DNA of 64,000 nucleotides from Gemelliphila palaticanis (GCA_013415235.1 JACBYF010000002.1:62001-126000), one strand, 5' to 3'. Counted from the stretch's first letter, positions 18,006-27,865 are shown. Numbers and translations: made by a program. Notes: generated by a model from the sequence alone, not told the origin.

Positions 18006-18995
18006 TTATTTTGATTCTGGAGATTCTGGTTGTGACATTCGTTTAATTGAATCACGCATTCCTGTATCAGCTTCTAAGTTTTTGTAATTCATATAATCCA
18101 TTACACCTAAATTACCTTCTCTAAATGCTTTTGCCATAGCTAAAGGTAGTTCTGCTTCTGCTTCTACTACTTTGGCACGCATTTCTTGTATCCTTGCTTT
18201 CATCTCTTGTTCTTGAGCTACAGCCATAGCTCTTCTTTGCTCTGCTTTAGCTTGTGCAATATTTTTGTCTGCTATAGCTTGTTCAGTTTGAAGGTTAGCC
18301 CCTATATTCTGACCGATATCAACATCTAATATATCTATCGATAAGATTTCAAAAGCTGTTCCTGCATCAAGACCTTTTTCTAAAATAGTCTTAGATATTC
18401 TATCAGGGTTTTCTAAAACTACTGTATGTGAGTCTGAAGAACCTATTGTAGATACTATACCTTCTCCTACCCTTGCTATTACAGTATCTTCTCCTGCTCC
18501 ACCTACAAGACGCTCTATATTAGCTCTAACAGTTATACGAGCTTTAGCTTTTACCTCTATACCATTAATTGCAACCCCTGCTATATAAGGTGTTTCTATA
18601 ACTTTTGGATTAACACTCATTTGAACTGCTTGTAAAACATCTCTACCTGCAAGGTCAATTGCCGCACAACGTTCAAATGATAAACTCACTATATTAGCTC
18701 TATGAGCTGCTATTAAAGCGTTTATTACTCTATCTACATTACCTCCTGCAAGATAATGACTTTCTAATTGATTTATAGAAACATCCAATCCTGCTTTATG
18801 AGCTTTAATCATAGGATTAATAACTCTACTTGGTACTACCCTTCTAAGTCGCATCCCGACAAGAGTAAATATACTAACTTTAACACCTGCTGCTATAGCA
18901 CTAATCCATAATCCCAACGGGAAAAACGTAAAAAATATAGACAGTACTATTAATGCAACTATAGACGCTACTATTAAAAATACTAATTCTGGCAT
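18006..18995 (-). CDS. floA: Flotillin-like membrane-scaffold protein FloA
   Basis: A 329-residue FloA/YqfA. The N-terminus has a membrane hairpin ([29 protein letters not shown]), followed by a PHB/SPFH-type domain with [24 protein letters not shown] long Ala/Glu-rich coiled-coil follows ([28 protein letters not shown] in two blocks). FloA scaffolds functional membrane microdomains and modulates membrane fluidity. It follows nfeD by 19 bases, the conserved yqeZ-yqfA-type pairing. Full length. Confidence 0.95.
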   Translation of the reverse strand: MPELVFLIVASIVALIVLSIFFTFFPLGLWISAIAAGVKVSIFTLVGMRLRRVVPSRVINPMIKAHKAGLDVSINQLESHYLAGGNVDRVINALIAAHRANIVSLSFERCAAIDLAGRDVLQAVQMSVNPKVIETPYIAGVAINGIEVKAKARITVRANIERLVGGAGEDTVIARVGEGIVSTIGSSDSHTVVLENPDRISKTILEKGLDAGTAFEILSIDILDVDIGQNIGANLQTEQAIADKNIAQAKAEQRRAMAVAQEQEMKARIQEMRAKVVEAEAELPLAMAKAFREGNLGVMDYMNYKNLEADTGMRDSIKRMSQPESPESK

Positions 18996-19014
18996 TTTTT
19001 TATCTCCTTTTAAA

Positions 19015-19650
19015 TTATTTTTTCTTTACTACTATTCTCATTCCCTCAACATTTATTACTTCTACTTGAGTTCCTTTATTTATAAAATCTCCATCTGTAA
19101 CTACGTCATATTTTTTCCCTTTAAAATCTGCTGAGCCCGATGGTCTTAAATCTGTAGTAGCTAGTAAGATTTCTCCTAAGAGAGATACCTCGCTTTCTTT
19201 AGCAACGTATCCTTTTTCTGTAGAAATTTCTTCTTTTAAAACAAATTGATTTAAAAGTAACAATTTATTTTTAAACACATATATGTTTAAAATAAATAAA
19301 CATATAAACAGTAAAATAGAAACGATTAAAATAAAAGAAATTTGTTGAGTAGTTTCGTTTATAACAACTAATGATATTAACAATGTTGCTATTCCAAATA
19401 CTCCCATGATACCCCCAGGTATAAACATTTCTAAAATTATTAGCGATATAGCTCCTACAAATAATATTAAAACAAGTGTGTTTAATCCTGAATATAAACT
19501 ATGTAATGCTATGTAACTCGACAAACTTATCAAAGAAATTATACCATACAAGTTAAATCTCTTAGAGAATAGCTGCTGACAAAAACTTAAAAACATTATT
19601 ATAAGTAATATCCAATCAGCATACTGTAAATATAAAGTATTATTTATCAT
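19015..19650 (-). CDS. NfeD-family membrane protein (short form)
   Basis: A 211-residue short NfeD protein: four or five membrane helices followed by a C-terminal OB-fold ([37 protein letters not shown], read in two blocks; conserved core LRPSGSADF). It lacks the N-terminal ClpP-like serine protease domain of long NfeD proteins. NfeD partners with flotillins, and floA is directly downstream. AAAAGGAGG precedes the ATG. Confidence 0.9.
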   Translation of the reverse strand: MINNTLYLQYADWILLIIMFLSFCQQLFSKRFNLYGIISLISLSSYIALHSLYSGLNTLVLILFVGAISLIILEMFIPGGIMGVFGIATLLISLVVINETTQQISFILIVSILLFICLFILNIYVFKNKLLLLNQFVLKEEISTEKGYVAKESEVSLLGEILLATTDLRPSGSADFKGKKYDVVTDGDFINKGTQVEVINVEGMRIVVKKK

Positions 19651-19674
19651 ATTTATAATACCTCCTTTTTACTT

Positions 19675-20394
19675 TTAGATAATAGAATATTCTTCTTCTA
19701 AATTAGATATTAAATCTTCTTTAGATAAAATATTTCCATGTCCTGGTATAGCAATTTCAAAATCTATCTCTTCAATTTGATCTATATATTTTCTTAACTT
19801 AACTTTATTAAAACTCATAGGTTTTGTTCTATAGTCTTTTATGTGACTATCTCCTATAAATAGTACCTTTTCTTCTTTCACATATACCAACAAAGAATCA
19901 TCAGAATGAGAATTATCACTTCTATAAAAATATACAACTACTCCTCCTAAATTAAGAGAAAAATCACCCTGTTTTACTATATTGGGCATTTTTATTTTTA
20001 TTCCTTCGTAATTTGGATAAATTTTCTCCATTACTGTAGCGCTGTATCTATTTTCTATTTTTTCTAAAACTCTAGTATTGACACTATTAACATCCCAATT
20101 CCAAGAATTCATTTCTTCTAAATAATATTTAGTTCTATCTGTAGATATTAAAGGTATGTTTATGTATTCAGCACCAAAACTGTGATCCCAGTGGTAATGT
20201 GTTAAAATTGCATAAGTTGGTATAGGAAGATTATATTCTTCTAAATCTTTTAAAAAAGTATCAATTTGCTCTTTGCTATTTCCAGTATCTATCATTATTG
20301 AATATCTACTACCCTTTATATAACCTATCGCTGGTTCTAAATATGTATATCTATGTTTTGTATAATAAATTTTATCAGAAATTTTATAAAGCAT
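19675..20394 (-). CDS. Metallo-beta-lactamase-fold hydrolase
   Basis: A 239-residue MBL-fold protein. The zinc-binding THYHWDHSFGAEY (about residues 62-74) carries the HxHxDH motif. RSDNSHSDDSLLVYV supplies the next metal histidine, LFIGDSH the bridging aspartate, and IPGHGNIL the last histidine. Family members range over glyoxalases, RNases and quorum-quenching lactonases; nothing here narrows the substrate. It stands between nfeD and glyA and may be a single gene. Confidence 0.85.
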   Translation of the reverse strand: MLYKISDKIYYTKHRYTYLEPAIGYIKGSRYSIMIDTGNSKEQIDTFLKDLEEYNLPIPTYAILTHYHWDHSFGAEYINIPLISTDRTKYYLEEMNSWNWDVNSVNTRVLEKIENRYSATVMEKIYPNYEGIKIKMPNIVKQGDFSLNLGGVVVYFYRSDNSHSDDSLLVYVKEEKVLFIGDSHIKDYRTKPMSFNKVKLRKYIDQIEEIDFEIAIPGHGNILSKEDLISNLEEEYSII

Positions 20395-20472
20395 TTATAT
20401 TTTCTCCTATAGGTTATATATTAAAATTATATCATATTTTGTAAATGATTTCCATTGATGAATTTAAAATAA

Positions 20473-20510
20473 AAATAAGGAGATAAAATTCTTAATTTCA
20501 TCTCCTATTT
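20473..20510 (-). terminator. glyA terminator
   Basis: A hairpin with arms ATAAGGAGAT and ATCTCCTATT around a long AT-rich loop, just after the glyA stop codon. A T-rich stretch follows on the minus strand. Confidence 0.7.
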
Positions 20511-20515
20511 ATAAA

Positions 20516-21733
20516 TTATTTATTTTTATTTTTTTCTTTAACTAGTATTTGAACTTTTTCTTTTATTTCTTTTACTTTAGTTTCTCCACCTTTTAAAAGT
20601 TCACATATCAACTCTGTTATATAAGCAAAATCCTTCTCATTATAACCTTTTGTTGTCATAGCTGCTGATCCTAGCCTAACTCCACTAGTTTTCATAGGTG
20701 GCAATGTATCAAATGGAATTCCATTTTTGTTACAAGTAATACCTACACTACTTAAAAGTAAACTTGCATCATGTCCTGTAACACCTAAAGTTGAGTAAGT
20801 ATCTATTAAGCATAAATGATTATCTGTACCTCCACTAATAACCGGAACATCATATTCTTTGAATGTATTTACCATTGCTTGCATATTAGCTAAAACTTGT
20901 TTTTGATAATCTAAAAATTCAGGTTTTAAAGCTTCTCCAAAACAAACAGCTTTAGCTGCAACAACATGCTCTAAAGGTCCTCCTTGAGTACCAGGGAAAA
21001 TAACTTTATTAATTTTTAAAGCTATATCTTCTCTATTTGTAAGAATTATACCTCCTCTAGGTCCCCTTAGAGTTTTATGTGTTGTAGAAGTAACCACATC
21101 TGCATAAGGAAGTGGGTCAGAATGTAATCCTACTGCAACAAGACCTGCTATATGAGCCATATCAACTAATAAATAAGCATCTACTTCATCTGCTATTTCT
21201 CTAAATTTTTTGAAGTCTATTTCTCTTGGATAAGCACTTGCTCCTGCAATAATTAATTTTGGTTTATGTTCTAAAGCTAATTTTCTTAATTCTTCATAAT
21301 CTATTGTGTGAGTATCTTTTGTTACTCCATATGATACTGCGTTATAAATTTTACCAGAAAAATTAACCTTACTTCCATGAGTCAAATGTCCTCCTGCATC
21401 CATACTCATTCCTAATACAGTATCTCCTGGGTTTAATAAAGCCATATAAATGGCAATATTAGCACTTGAGCCTGAATGTGGCTGAACATTTACATATTTT
21501 GCATTAAATAATTTTTTTAATCTCTCGATAGCTATAGTTTCAATTTCATCAACTACTTCACAGCCATCATAGTATCTTTTACCTGGATATCCTTCTGCAT
21601 ATTTATTAGTTAAAATACTACCTGTTGCACGAAGAACATCTTCTGAAACAAAATTTTCACTTGCTATAAGTTCTATATTATTATCTTGTCTTTCTTTTTC
21701 TTTTTCTATAAGTTCAAAAATCTCTTTATCCAT
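20516..21733 (-). CDS. glyA: Serine hydroxymethyltransferase
   Basis: A 405-residue PLP enzyme that interconverts serine and glycine while charging tetrahydrofolate with a one-carbon unit. The PLP lysine is in [16 protein letters not shown] (about residue 226). Other conserved blocks are [29 protein letters not shown] and [18 protein letters not shown] lies before the ATG. It is a stand-alone gene with its own terminator. Slightly shorter than many homologues at the C-terminus. Confidence 0.97.
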   Translation of the reverse strand: MDKEIFELIEKEKERQDNNIELIASENFVSEDVLRATGSILTNKYAEGYPGKRYYDGCEVVDEIETIAIERLKKLFNAKYVNVQPHSGSSANIAIYMALLNPGDTVLGMSMDAGGHLTHGSKVNFSGKIYNAVSYGVTKDTHTIDYEELRKLALEHKPKLIIAGASAYPREIDFKKFREIADEVDAYLLVDMAHIAGLVAVGLHSDPLPYADVVTSTTHKTLRGPRGGIILTNREDIALKINKVIFPGTQGGPLEHVVAAKAVCFGEALKPEFLDYQKQVLANMQAMVNTFKEYDVPVISGGTDNHLCLIDTYSTLGVTGHDASLLLSSVGITCNKNGIPFDTLPPMKTSGVRLGSAAMTTKGYNEKDFAYITELICELLKGGETKVKEIKEKVQILVKEKNKNK

Positions 21734-21812
21734 TAATGTAACTCCTTTGTTTAAACCTTAACTAAATAATAACATATTATAAATAAAGTAACAATATAAA
21801 TAACTTTGTGAA

Positions 21813-22670
21813 TTATCTTTTATAGCTTACATAAAGCCCCATTAAAACTATAGTTAAATATCCTATTATACTGTAAAAATCAGGTATCTCACTAAAGAAA
21901 ATATAACCTAAGAACCCTGCAAATATAATTTGACCATAATCAAAAACAGACAAATTTTTTGCTGCTGTAAATTTATATGCATAAGTTATTCCAAATTGTC
22001 CGATAGCTCCTGTAATACCAACTACTATTAACATAATAAGTTGATTAGCACTCATAGGTGCAAAATTTATTATAACGAATGGCAGTAAAGATAACGAAGA
22101 AAAAATAGAGAAGAAAAATACTATAAATTCTGAAGATACACCCGAAATACCTAAGTAACGTAATGAAGCATAAGCTCCTCCTGCAAAAAAAGCCCCTAAT
22201 AGTGCTGCAAAAGCACCTAAAGAAATTATATTTTCTAGACTAGGTTTTATTATTAATATTATACCTAAAAAAGCTATTATTATTGCTAATAATTGAGAAA
22301 CAGTTAGTTTTTCTTTGAAAATAAAGTAAGATAATATAAGTACTATAAAAGGCGATAATCTTTGTATAACAGTAGCATCTGACAAGCTAATATTACTTAT
22401 AGCATAGAAATTCAATATTAACCCTACTGTTCCAAAAAAAGCTCTTAAAAATAGAACAGTCCATTGTTGTTTATTACTAGGATATATTATTTTTTTATAG
22501 TGCATCCAAATAGGAATAATTGTTATTAAACATGCTATTATATTTCTAAAAAATGATTTTTGTATTACTGGTAAATCTCCTGATAATTTAACAAAAACTC
22601 CCATTATAGAAAATGCTAAGCCTGATATTAAAATACAGAGTATTCCTAAAAATAAATTATTTTTTTTCAT
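21813..22670 (-). CDS. EamA/DMT-superfamily exporter
   Basis: A 285-residue drug/metabolite transporter-family protein with about ten membrane spans in two EamA repeats; the first ends near IIKPSLENI, the second spans GAFAALLGAFFAGGAYASLR to the end. ATVIQRLSPFIVLILSYFIFKEKLT is a typical EamA stretch. Such proteins export metabolites or toxic compounds; substrate unknown. Its start has only a weak ribosome site, and it lies 23 bases after the DUF2130 gene, so the two may be one transcript. Confidence 0.88.
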   Translation of the reverse strand: MKKNNLFLGILCILISGLAFSIMGVFVKLSGDLPVIQKSFFRNIIACLITIIPIWMHYKKIIYPSNKQQWTVLFLRAFFGTVGLILNFYAISNISLSDATVIQRLSPFIVLILSYFIFKEKLTVSQLLAIIIAFLGIILIIKPSLENIISLGAFAALLGAFFAGGAYASLRYLGISGVSSEFIVFFFSIFSSLSLLPFVIINFAPMSANQLIMLIVVGITGAIGQFGITYAYKFTAAKNLSVFDYGQIIFAGFLGYIFFSEIPDFYSIIGYLTIVLMGLYVSYKR

Positions 22671-22693
22671 ATTAAATTTTATCTAAAATAATA

Positions 22694-24034
22694 TTATCTA
22701 TTATTTTCTAACTCCTCAAATTTTTTCTTCATAGTAGGATTTTTTCTTACTAATTTTTTTACAGTAATGTCGTCTGCTTTATTGTTAGCCAAACGCAAAT
22801 TATTATCTGATGAAATCAATGCTTCTTTAGTTTTTTGTAGATGTAATATAGTTTTATCTATTTCATCTATAGCTGTCTTGAATTTTCTACTAGCTAAATC
22901 ATAGTTTTTAGCAAACGCTGTTTTAAATTTCATTAAATTTTCTTCAAAATTTGTAATATCAATATTTTGTTCTTTCATCAATTTTACTTCTTTTTTATAC
23001 TTTAATGAATTTAATGCTGCATTTCTAAGCAATGTAATTATAGATATAAAAAATTGAGGTCTTATTACATACATTTTTTCGTACATATAAGATACATCTA
23101 CTATTCCTGTATTATAAAGCTCACTGTCAGCTTCTAGCATAGAAACTAATATAGCATACTCACATTTTTTTTGAGTTCTATCTTTATCCAACTCTTTAAA
23201 AAAGTGCTCATTTTTTTTCTTAGTTGAAGTTTCATCACCTTCATTTTTCATCTCAAACATAATGCTTATTATCTCTGTTCCAGATTCATCGTACTCTTTG
23301 TAGATATAATCTCCTTTACTACCAGACTTAGCATCATTATCTTTGTAAAATTCTGCATTAGGAAATGCTGTCATTCTTATTTTATTAAATTCAATTTCAC
23401 AATGCTGTTCTAAACTTTCCCCTACCATTTTAGTAGATTGCTTCGCTTTAAAATCTTTATAAAACGCTATTACTTCATCTTTTTGAGCAAGTTCGTTTTT
23501 ATACTTCTCTACTATACTATTCTTTTCAAGCTCTTGTTCTATATTTTTCAATTCTAATTTCTTAGAAATTTCAAATATTTCTTTTTCTTTATCTGCAATA
23601 CTTTTGTGAATTTCTATTATTTTTTCTTGCTCTTTTTCTTTTACTATCTTTTCTATTTCAAATTCTTTTTCTTTTTCTAGTTCTCTATTTTTACTCTCTA
23701 AAGACAGTATTAACTTTTCTTGTTCGGAAAGTTTATTTTTTAAATCTAGACTAATCTTCGATATTTCTAATTCTTGTTCATTATTTTTGTTTGAAATTTT
23801 ATTTTGTAAATCTGCAATTACTTTCTCTTTGTTAAGTAGTTCTTTTTCAAATTTATTTTTAGTATTTTCTTCTAAAAATTTTAATTCACTACTATGTTTT
23901 TCTTCTATTTGTTTAAGTTTATTATGTACTTCAATATCAAACTCATTATTTCTTATTTGGTTAACTATATCTATATAGTTATTCTCATCAATTTTAAATA
24001 CTGTACTACAATGTGGACATTTTATTTCACTCAT
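22694..24034 (-). CDS. DUF2130 family coiled-coil protein
   Basis: A 446-residue DUF2130/COG4487 protein. It opens with a half zinc ribbon ([14 protein letters not shown]). Residues of about 30-190 form a long Glu/Lys coiled-coil. The conserved C-terminal half includes [24 protein letters not shown] and [11 protein letters not shown]. The GD...(E)xK pattern resembles a PD-(D/E)xK nuclease core, which is my inference and not a tested one. The biological role is not established. No restriction or defence genes are next to it. Confidence 0.8.
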   Translation of the reverse strand: MSEIKCPHCSTVFKIDENNYIDIVNQIRNNEFDIEVHNKLKQIEEKHSSELKFLEENTKNKFEKELLNKEKVIADLQNKISNKNNEQELEISKISLDLKNKLSEQEKLILSLESKNRELEKEKEFEIEKIVKEKEQEKIIEIHKSIADKEKEIFEISKKLELKNIEQELEKNSIVEKYKNELAQKDEVIAFYKDFKAKQSTKMVGESLEQHCEIEFNKIRMTAFPNAEFYKDNDAKSGSKGDYIYKEYDESGTEIISIMFEMKNEGDETSTKKKNEHFFKELDKDRTQKKCEYAILVSMLEADSELYNTGIVDVSYMYEKMYVIRPQFFISIITLLRNAALNSLKYKKEVKLMKEQNIDITNFEENLMKFKTAFAKNYDLASRKFKTAIDEIDKTILHLQKTKEALISSDNNLRLANNKADDITVKKLVRKNPTMKKKFEELENNR

Positions 24035-24097
24035 AATAAAAACCTTTCTATAAACGATTATAAACTGATTTAATTATATCATAAATGCAATTATATT

Positions 24098-24856
24098 TTA
24101 ATTTAACTCTTCCATCATTTTATATAATTCTGAAGATGTAAGTTTTTCTTTCTCATGTTCGTTTATTAACTTTGCTACTTTACCATTAGATAGTATTATT
24201 AATTTATTCCCGTATTTTATAGCATCTTTTAAATTGTGTGTTATCATTAATGTCGTTAATTTTTTTTCTTTAACTATTCTATCCGTTAACTCCATTATTC
24301 TTTTTTGCATTTGAGGATCTAAAGCAGCAGTATGTTCATCTAACAAAAGCAATTTAGGATTTGTCATAGTTGCCATTAATAATGATATAGCTTGTCTTTG
24401 TCCACCAGAAAGTGCTCCAATTTCAGTATGAATTCTATTTTCTAAACCTAAATTTAAAATGGATAATTGATTAATAAAATAATCAACACTTGATTTATTC
24501 ATACCGAACTTTAATGTAGATTTTCTACATCGCCTGCTCGATATTGCCAAATTTTCTAAAATAGTCATTCTTGGTGATGTACCTTTCATAGGGTCTTGAA
24601 AAACTCTTGATATATATTTTGCTCTTTTATAATTAGCTAATTTTGTTACATCTGTTTCTGAAATTTCAATTTTTCCACTATCTACTATAAAATCCCCTGC
24701 TAAAGAATTTAATAACGTAGACTTACCTGCACCATTTCCACCTACTATAACAACAAAATCTCCTTCTTCTATTTTAAGAGATAAGTTATCTATAGCCTTA
24801 TGTTCTTTTACAGTATTTTTATTAAATGTTTTATTTATTTCTACTATATTAATCAT
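24098..24856 (-). CDS. ABC transporter ATP-binding protein (tryptophan-type importer)
   Basis: A 252-residue ABC ATPase with intact motifs: Walker A VGGNGAGKSTLLN (about residues 36-48), Q-loop RVFQDP, signature LSGGQRQAISLLM and Walker B LLLLDEHTAALD with switch TLMITHNLKDAI. It is the last gene of a binding protein-permease-ATPase operon of the COG2984/COG4120/COG1101 type, known in streptococci as TrpXYZ. ATG follows the permease stop by 4 bases. Confidence 0.92.
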   Translation of the reverse strand: MINIVEINKTFNKNTVKEHKAIDNLSLKIEEGDFVVIVGGNGAGKSTLLNSLAGDFIVDSGKIEISETDVTKLANYKRAKYISRVFQDPMKGTSPRMTILENLAISSRRCRKSTLKFGMNKSSVDYFINQLSILNLGLENRIHTEIGALSGGQRQAISLLMATMTNPKLLLLDEHTAALDPQMQKRIMELTDRIVKEKKLTTLMITHNLKDAIKYGNKLIILSNGKVAKLINEHEKEKLTSSELYKMMEELN

Positions 24857-24859
24857 TTT

Positions 24860-25735
24860 TTAAACACCTCTATTTCTTATCGACTTATTTATTGTAGGAA
24901 GAGATAAAAAGACTATTATAAGCAATGCTGATATAAGTTTAAAGTCATTAGGAGATGCTATATTAAATTGTATTACGAAAAGAAGCAATATCCTATAAAC
25001 TATTGAGCCTATAACTATACAAATTAACCTTAAAGTAAAGCTAACATCTTTAAATAATACCTCTCCTATTATTATTGCAGCTAATGCTATAACTATTGTT
25101 CCTATACCGCTATTTATATCAGAAAAACCTTGATATTGAACTAATATACCTCCTGATAAAGCTATTAAACCATTTGAAATCATAAGTCCAAAGCTAATCA
25201 TTAATTTTGTAGATATTCCAAATGATTTCGCCATATCTTCATTATCTCCTGTAGCAATAATATCTTGACCGACTTCAGTTTTAAAGAATGTTACTATTAA
25301 AGATATTATTATAAATAACATAAGTAATCCTAAAAAAACAACATCATAATTTTTAGGTAAATTAATATTTTCAAAAATTGAAAATACAGATTTATTATTT
25401 AGTAAACTTATATTAGGCTTTCCCATTATTCTCAAATTTATCGATAATAATCCTGTCATTGTAAGTATTCCTGCTAATAAACTAGGTATTTTACAATAAT
25501 TTATTAATAAAGAGGTAAATAAACCACTTATAGCTCCTGCAAAAAATGCAAAAACTAGTGTTAAGAAAGGATTAAAATCACTAACTATAAATGTTACAGC
25601 TATTGCTCCTCCTAAGGTAAAACTTCCTTCTGTTGTCATATCAGCGATATTTAAGACTCTAAAACTTATAAACAAACCTAACGAAAGAATACTCCACAAA
25701 AATCCTTGTGCTATTGATGATATTAAAAATTCCAT
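24860..25735 (-). CDS. ABC transporter permease (tryptophan-type importer)
   Basis: A 291-residue permease of the branched-chain/sugar (BPD_transp_2) class with about eight to nine membrane spans. LISFRVLNIADMTTEGSFTLGGA (read from about residue 21) and the later IIATGDNEDMAKSFGI coupling segment are typical of COG4120. It lies 14 bases after the substrate-binding gene and forms the membrane channel. The substrate is inferred from the binding protein and the leader. Confidence 0.9.
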   Translation of the reverse strand: MEFLISSIAQGFLWSILSLGLFISFRVLNIADMTTEGSFTLGGAIAVTFIVSDFNPFLTLVFAFFAGAISGLFTSLLINYCKIPSLLAGILTMTGLLSINLRIMGKPNISLLNNKSVFSIFENINLPKNYDVVFLGLLMLFIIISLIVTFFKTEVGQDIIATGDNEDMAKSFGISTKLMISFGLMISNGLIALSGGILVQYQGFSDINSGIGTIVIALAAIIIGEVLFKDVSFTLRLICIVIGSIVYRILLLFVIQFNIASPNDFKLISALLIIVFLSLPTINKSIRNRGV

Positions 25736-25748
25736 TTTTAAATTCTCC

Positions 25749-26702
25749 TTAATTAATTTTTCTATATTTTATATGTTCTGGTAATTTTATCCCTAATTTT
25801 ATAGCCTTTTCTTCATTAAGAATTACATCACCGTTATCTATTTTATAGATAGGAATATCACTAGGATTATCTCCAGCAAATACTCTTTTTACAATTAAAG
25901 CTGTATTTTTTCCTATTTCGTATTGATTTATTCCTATAGTCATAAAGCCACCATCTTTCAGCATAGATTCTGAAGAAGGATATATAGCTTTGTTTTCCTT
26001 ATCTGCAACTTTAGTTACTATTGGCATCGCACTAGCTATTCCATTATCTATTGGTATATATAGAGAATCCACTTTAGATATTAACTCTTCTGCTATTTGT
26101 TGAAGATCATTATTATTTGATACACCTCTAGAAACTATTTCTAAATCATATTTATCAGATAATTTTTTTATTTTCTCTAGCTGTCTTACAGAATTATCTT
26201 CGCTAATAGTGTATAAAACTCCTAATTTTTTAACATTAGGCTGAATCTCTTTTATTAATTTTAATTGTACTTCTATAGGTGGCTGATCACTAACTCCTGT
26301 TATATTATTACCTGATTTCTCTTCACTTTCTATTAAACCTGATTCTAAGGGATAGGTTACTCCTGAAAACACTATTGGCTTGTCTTTGGTTTTACTTGCT
26401 ACTGATAATGAAGCTGGTGTAGTTATAGATATTACCAAGTCATTTTCTTTAACAAGTTTTTCTGACATTATTGCTAGTTGACTTTGATCTCCCTGTGCAT
26501 TTAGTAATGTTATTTGATATGACTCTGGTAAATTTTCTTTAATACCTTTATAAATTTCATCTAAAGCTGGATGACTTACTAATTGTAAAACTCCTACCTT
26601 TAGACTTCTTTTGGTCTCTTTAACTGGATTTTGAAAAAAACCTATAATTAATATTGTAAAAATTATTAAAACTGAAAATAATACTCTAAATTTACTATTC
26701 AT
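25749..26702 (-). CDS. trpX: ABC transporter substrate-binding protein (TrpX-like)
   Basis: A 317-residue ABC_sub_bind family (COG2984) protein with an N-terminal membrane anchor (VLFSVLIIFTILIIGFF) and no lipobox cysteine. LKVGVLQLVSHPALDEIYKG after the anchor, the domain-crossing IVFSGVTYPLESG and SVDSLYIPIDNGIASAMP-type segments match the tryptophan/tyrosine-binding TrpX group. It heads a three-gene importer operon preceded by an attenuator with a Trp-containing leader peptide, which supports tryptophan. An AAGGAGG site is near the ATG. Confidence 0.82.
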   Translation of the reverse strand: MNSKFRVLFSVLIIFTILIIGFFQNPVKETKRSLKVGVLQLVSHPALDEIYKGIKENLPESYQITLLNAQGDQSQLAIMSEKLVKENDLVISITTPASLSVASKTKDKPIVFSGVTYPLESGLIESEEKSGNNITGVSDQPPIEVQLKLIKEIQPNVKKLGVLYTISEDNSVRQLEKIKKLSDKYDLEIVSRGVSNNNDLQQIAEELISKVDSLYIPIDNGIASAMPIVTKVADKENKAIYPSSESMLKDGGFMTIGINQYEIGKNTALIVKRVFAGDNPSDIPIYKIDNGDVILNEEKAIKLGIKLPEHIKYRKIN

Positions 26703-26728
26703 TGTAAATTCCTCCTTAAAATAAAAAT

Positions 26729-26754
26729 AACCACAAATTTTTAAATTTGTGGTT
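26729..26754 (-). terminator. Second leader terminator ahead of trpX
   Basis: ACCACAAATTT/AAATTTGTGGT on the minus strand followed by TTATTTTTATTTT, ending right at the trpX ribosome site. It is the second of two tandem terminators in the leader. Confidence 0.85.
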
Positions 26755-26768
26755 TAGTATTAATAAAT

Positions 26769-26804
26769 AAAACCACATAGATTTGATTATATCTACGTGG
26801 TTTT
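26769..26804 (-). terminator. First leader terminator of the trpX operon (attenuator)
   Basis: AAAACCACGTAGAT/ATCTATGTGGTTTT with a 7-base loop, followed by TTTTATTTATT. Its 5' arm can instead pair with 26833-26823 (TATCTGTGTGG; 11 pairs, two of them G-U), giving an antiterminator. Confidence 0.75.
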
Positions 26805-26821
26805 GAAATATTTCATTTATA

Positions 26822-26870
26822 GCCACACAGATACACCTATTAGTTAATATCAAATAGGCTGTATCTATGT
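26822..26870 (-). promoter_or_regulatory. Anti-antiterminator hairpin in the trpX leader
   Basis: A long stem on the minus strand: ACATAGATACAGCCTATT (from 26870) with AATAGGTGTATCTGTGT (ending 26825). Its 3' arm is the same segment that would otherwise pair with the first terminator. The downstream GTGGC (26826-26822) is also complementary to GCCAC at the end of the leader peptide frame. This gives a set of mutually exclusive pairings of the kind used in ribosome-controlled attenuation. Confidence 0.65.
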
Positions 26871-26895
26871 TTAAAACAATAAGAAACAACCTTAC

Positions 26896-26952
26896 CTAGT
26901 GGCTTTGCCATGTATTATTAAATTTTTTATTACTTAATAAAGATAAAGTCAT
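26896..26952 (-). CDS. Leader peptide of the trpX operon
   Basis: An 18-codon frame, MTLSLLSNKKFNNTWQSH, too short for normal gene calling, with a strong AAAGGAG 9 bases before its ATG. It sits just after a TTGACA-18-TAGAAT promoter and before three mutually exclusive hairpins. The single Trp codon is the fourth from the end, so a ribosome starved for tryptophan would stall over the segment that can pair with 26826-26822. Function as an attenuation peptide is inferred from this layout; one Trp codon is fewer than in classic trp leaders. Confidence 0.6.
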   Translation of the reverse strand: MTLSLLSNKKFNNTWQSH

Positions 26953-26989
26953 TACTAATTGCTCCTTTTATTTATATATTAATGATGTA

Positions 26990-27019
26990 ATTCTATCATA
27001 TAGTGATAAAAATTGTCAA
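26990..27019 (-). promoter_or_regulatory. Promoter of the trpX leader
   Basis: TTGACA (27019-27014), an 18-base spacer and TAGAAT (26995-26990) on the minus strand, just after the MerR-family gene. Confidence 0.75.
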
Positions 27020-27026
27020 TGTTTTT

Positions 27027-27761
27027 TTATTTATTCTTATGTAAATAATGTTCTACAGCTTCTAAAATAAATTTCGGTAAGTTTTTATCGCCAAATTTTT
27101 TGAAATAAGAATTAAACCTTTCATCTTCTACATAGCCTAAACAAATATAATAAAATACTTCTTTACTACAATTCATTATTTCTTTAAATTTACTATAAAG
27201 ATTATTTATCTCAAATTGAACCTCACTATTACTAACAGGTCTACCAATTTTAGAATATAAATTTCTATAAATTGTATCTATATAATCCTGAAGTTCTTTA
27301 TTATTAAAATTATTAGCCTTATTATAATTTTCAAAATAATTGTACTCTTCTGTATCTTTATATTTTATATTTGCTTCTTTTTTATATTGATTTTGAATAA
27401 AATTATCTTTTTGGAATATTTCCTCTTCTAATGTTGAACCATTTATAATACTTTCTAATTTTTCTAAAGTATCTTTTAAATTTTCTATTTTCTCTTCTAG
27501 TGTAACTTTATGTTTTTCCAATACTAATTTTTGTTCAAGTTCATCTAAATCTATTATTTCAGTTACTTCTTTCAAAGATAATCCTACATTTTTGAAAAAT
27601 AATATTTTCTGCAATTTAATTAAGTTATCATGGCTATATTCTCTATAGCCATTATCTTTATTTTTATTTGGTTTAAGTAAATCTATAGTATCATAATAAT
27701 GTAATGTTCTTTTACTTACATTTGTTATTTGTATTATTTCTTGTATTGTGTAATTTTTCAT
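27027..27761 (-). CDS. MerR-family regulator with TipAS-type effector domain
   Basis: A 244-residue MerR regulator. The winged helix is in TIQEIIQITNVSKRTLHYYDTIDLL and GYREYSHDNLIKLQKILFFK. A dimerisation coiled-coil follows (about residues 75-105), then a C-terminal all-helical domain (about 125-240) of the TipAS type that binds drugs or thiopeptides in TipA and Mta. A 19-bp-spacer promoter with an ACGT-containing dyad lies upstream, as expected for autoregulation. Its target could be itself or a multidrug exporter elsewhere. Confidence 0.85.
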   Translation of the reverse strand: MKNYTIQEIIQITNVSKRTLHYYDTIDLLKPNKNKDNGYREYSHDNLIKLQKILFFKNVGLSLKEVTEIIDLDELEQKLVLEKHKVTLEEKIENLKDTLEKLESIINGSTLEEEIFQKDNFIQNQYKKEANIKYKDTEEYNYFENYNKANNFNNKELQDYIDTIYRNLYSKIGRPVSNSEVQFEINNLYSKFKEIMNCSKEVFYYICLGYVEDERFNSYFKKFGDKNLPKFILEAVEHYLHKNK

Positions 27762-27816
27762 AATAACCTCCTAATAAAAAATACATTAATATTTACTTCG
27801 TTGATCAACTAAATAA

Positions 27817-27847
27817 ATATTAATGTATCACGTTACGTTATTGTCAA
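27817..27847 (-). promoter_or_regulatory. MerR-type promoter with 19-bp spacer and operator dyad
   Basis: TTGACA (27847-27842) and TAATAT (27822-27817) are 19 bp apart, the over-long spacing that MerR proteins correct by twisting DNA. The spacer contains ATAACGTAACGTGAT, the kind of ACGT-repeat operator seen with TipAS-type regulators. A second perfect 15-bp inverted repeat (27781-27795 with 27814-27828) overlaps the -10. Confidence 0.7.
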
Positions 27848-27865
27848 TAGTTAGTTAAATAAAAT

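Noticed and set aside
26703..27019. T-box riboswitch before trpX
   Set aside because: No AGGGTGGNACCGCG-type T-box sequence or specifier stem is visible; the leader instead holds a short frame and attenuation hairpins.
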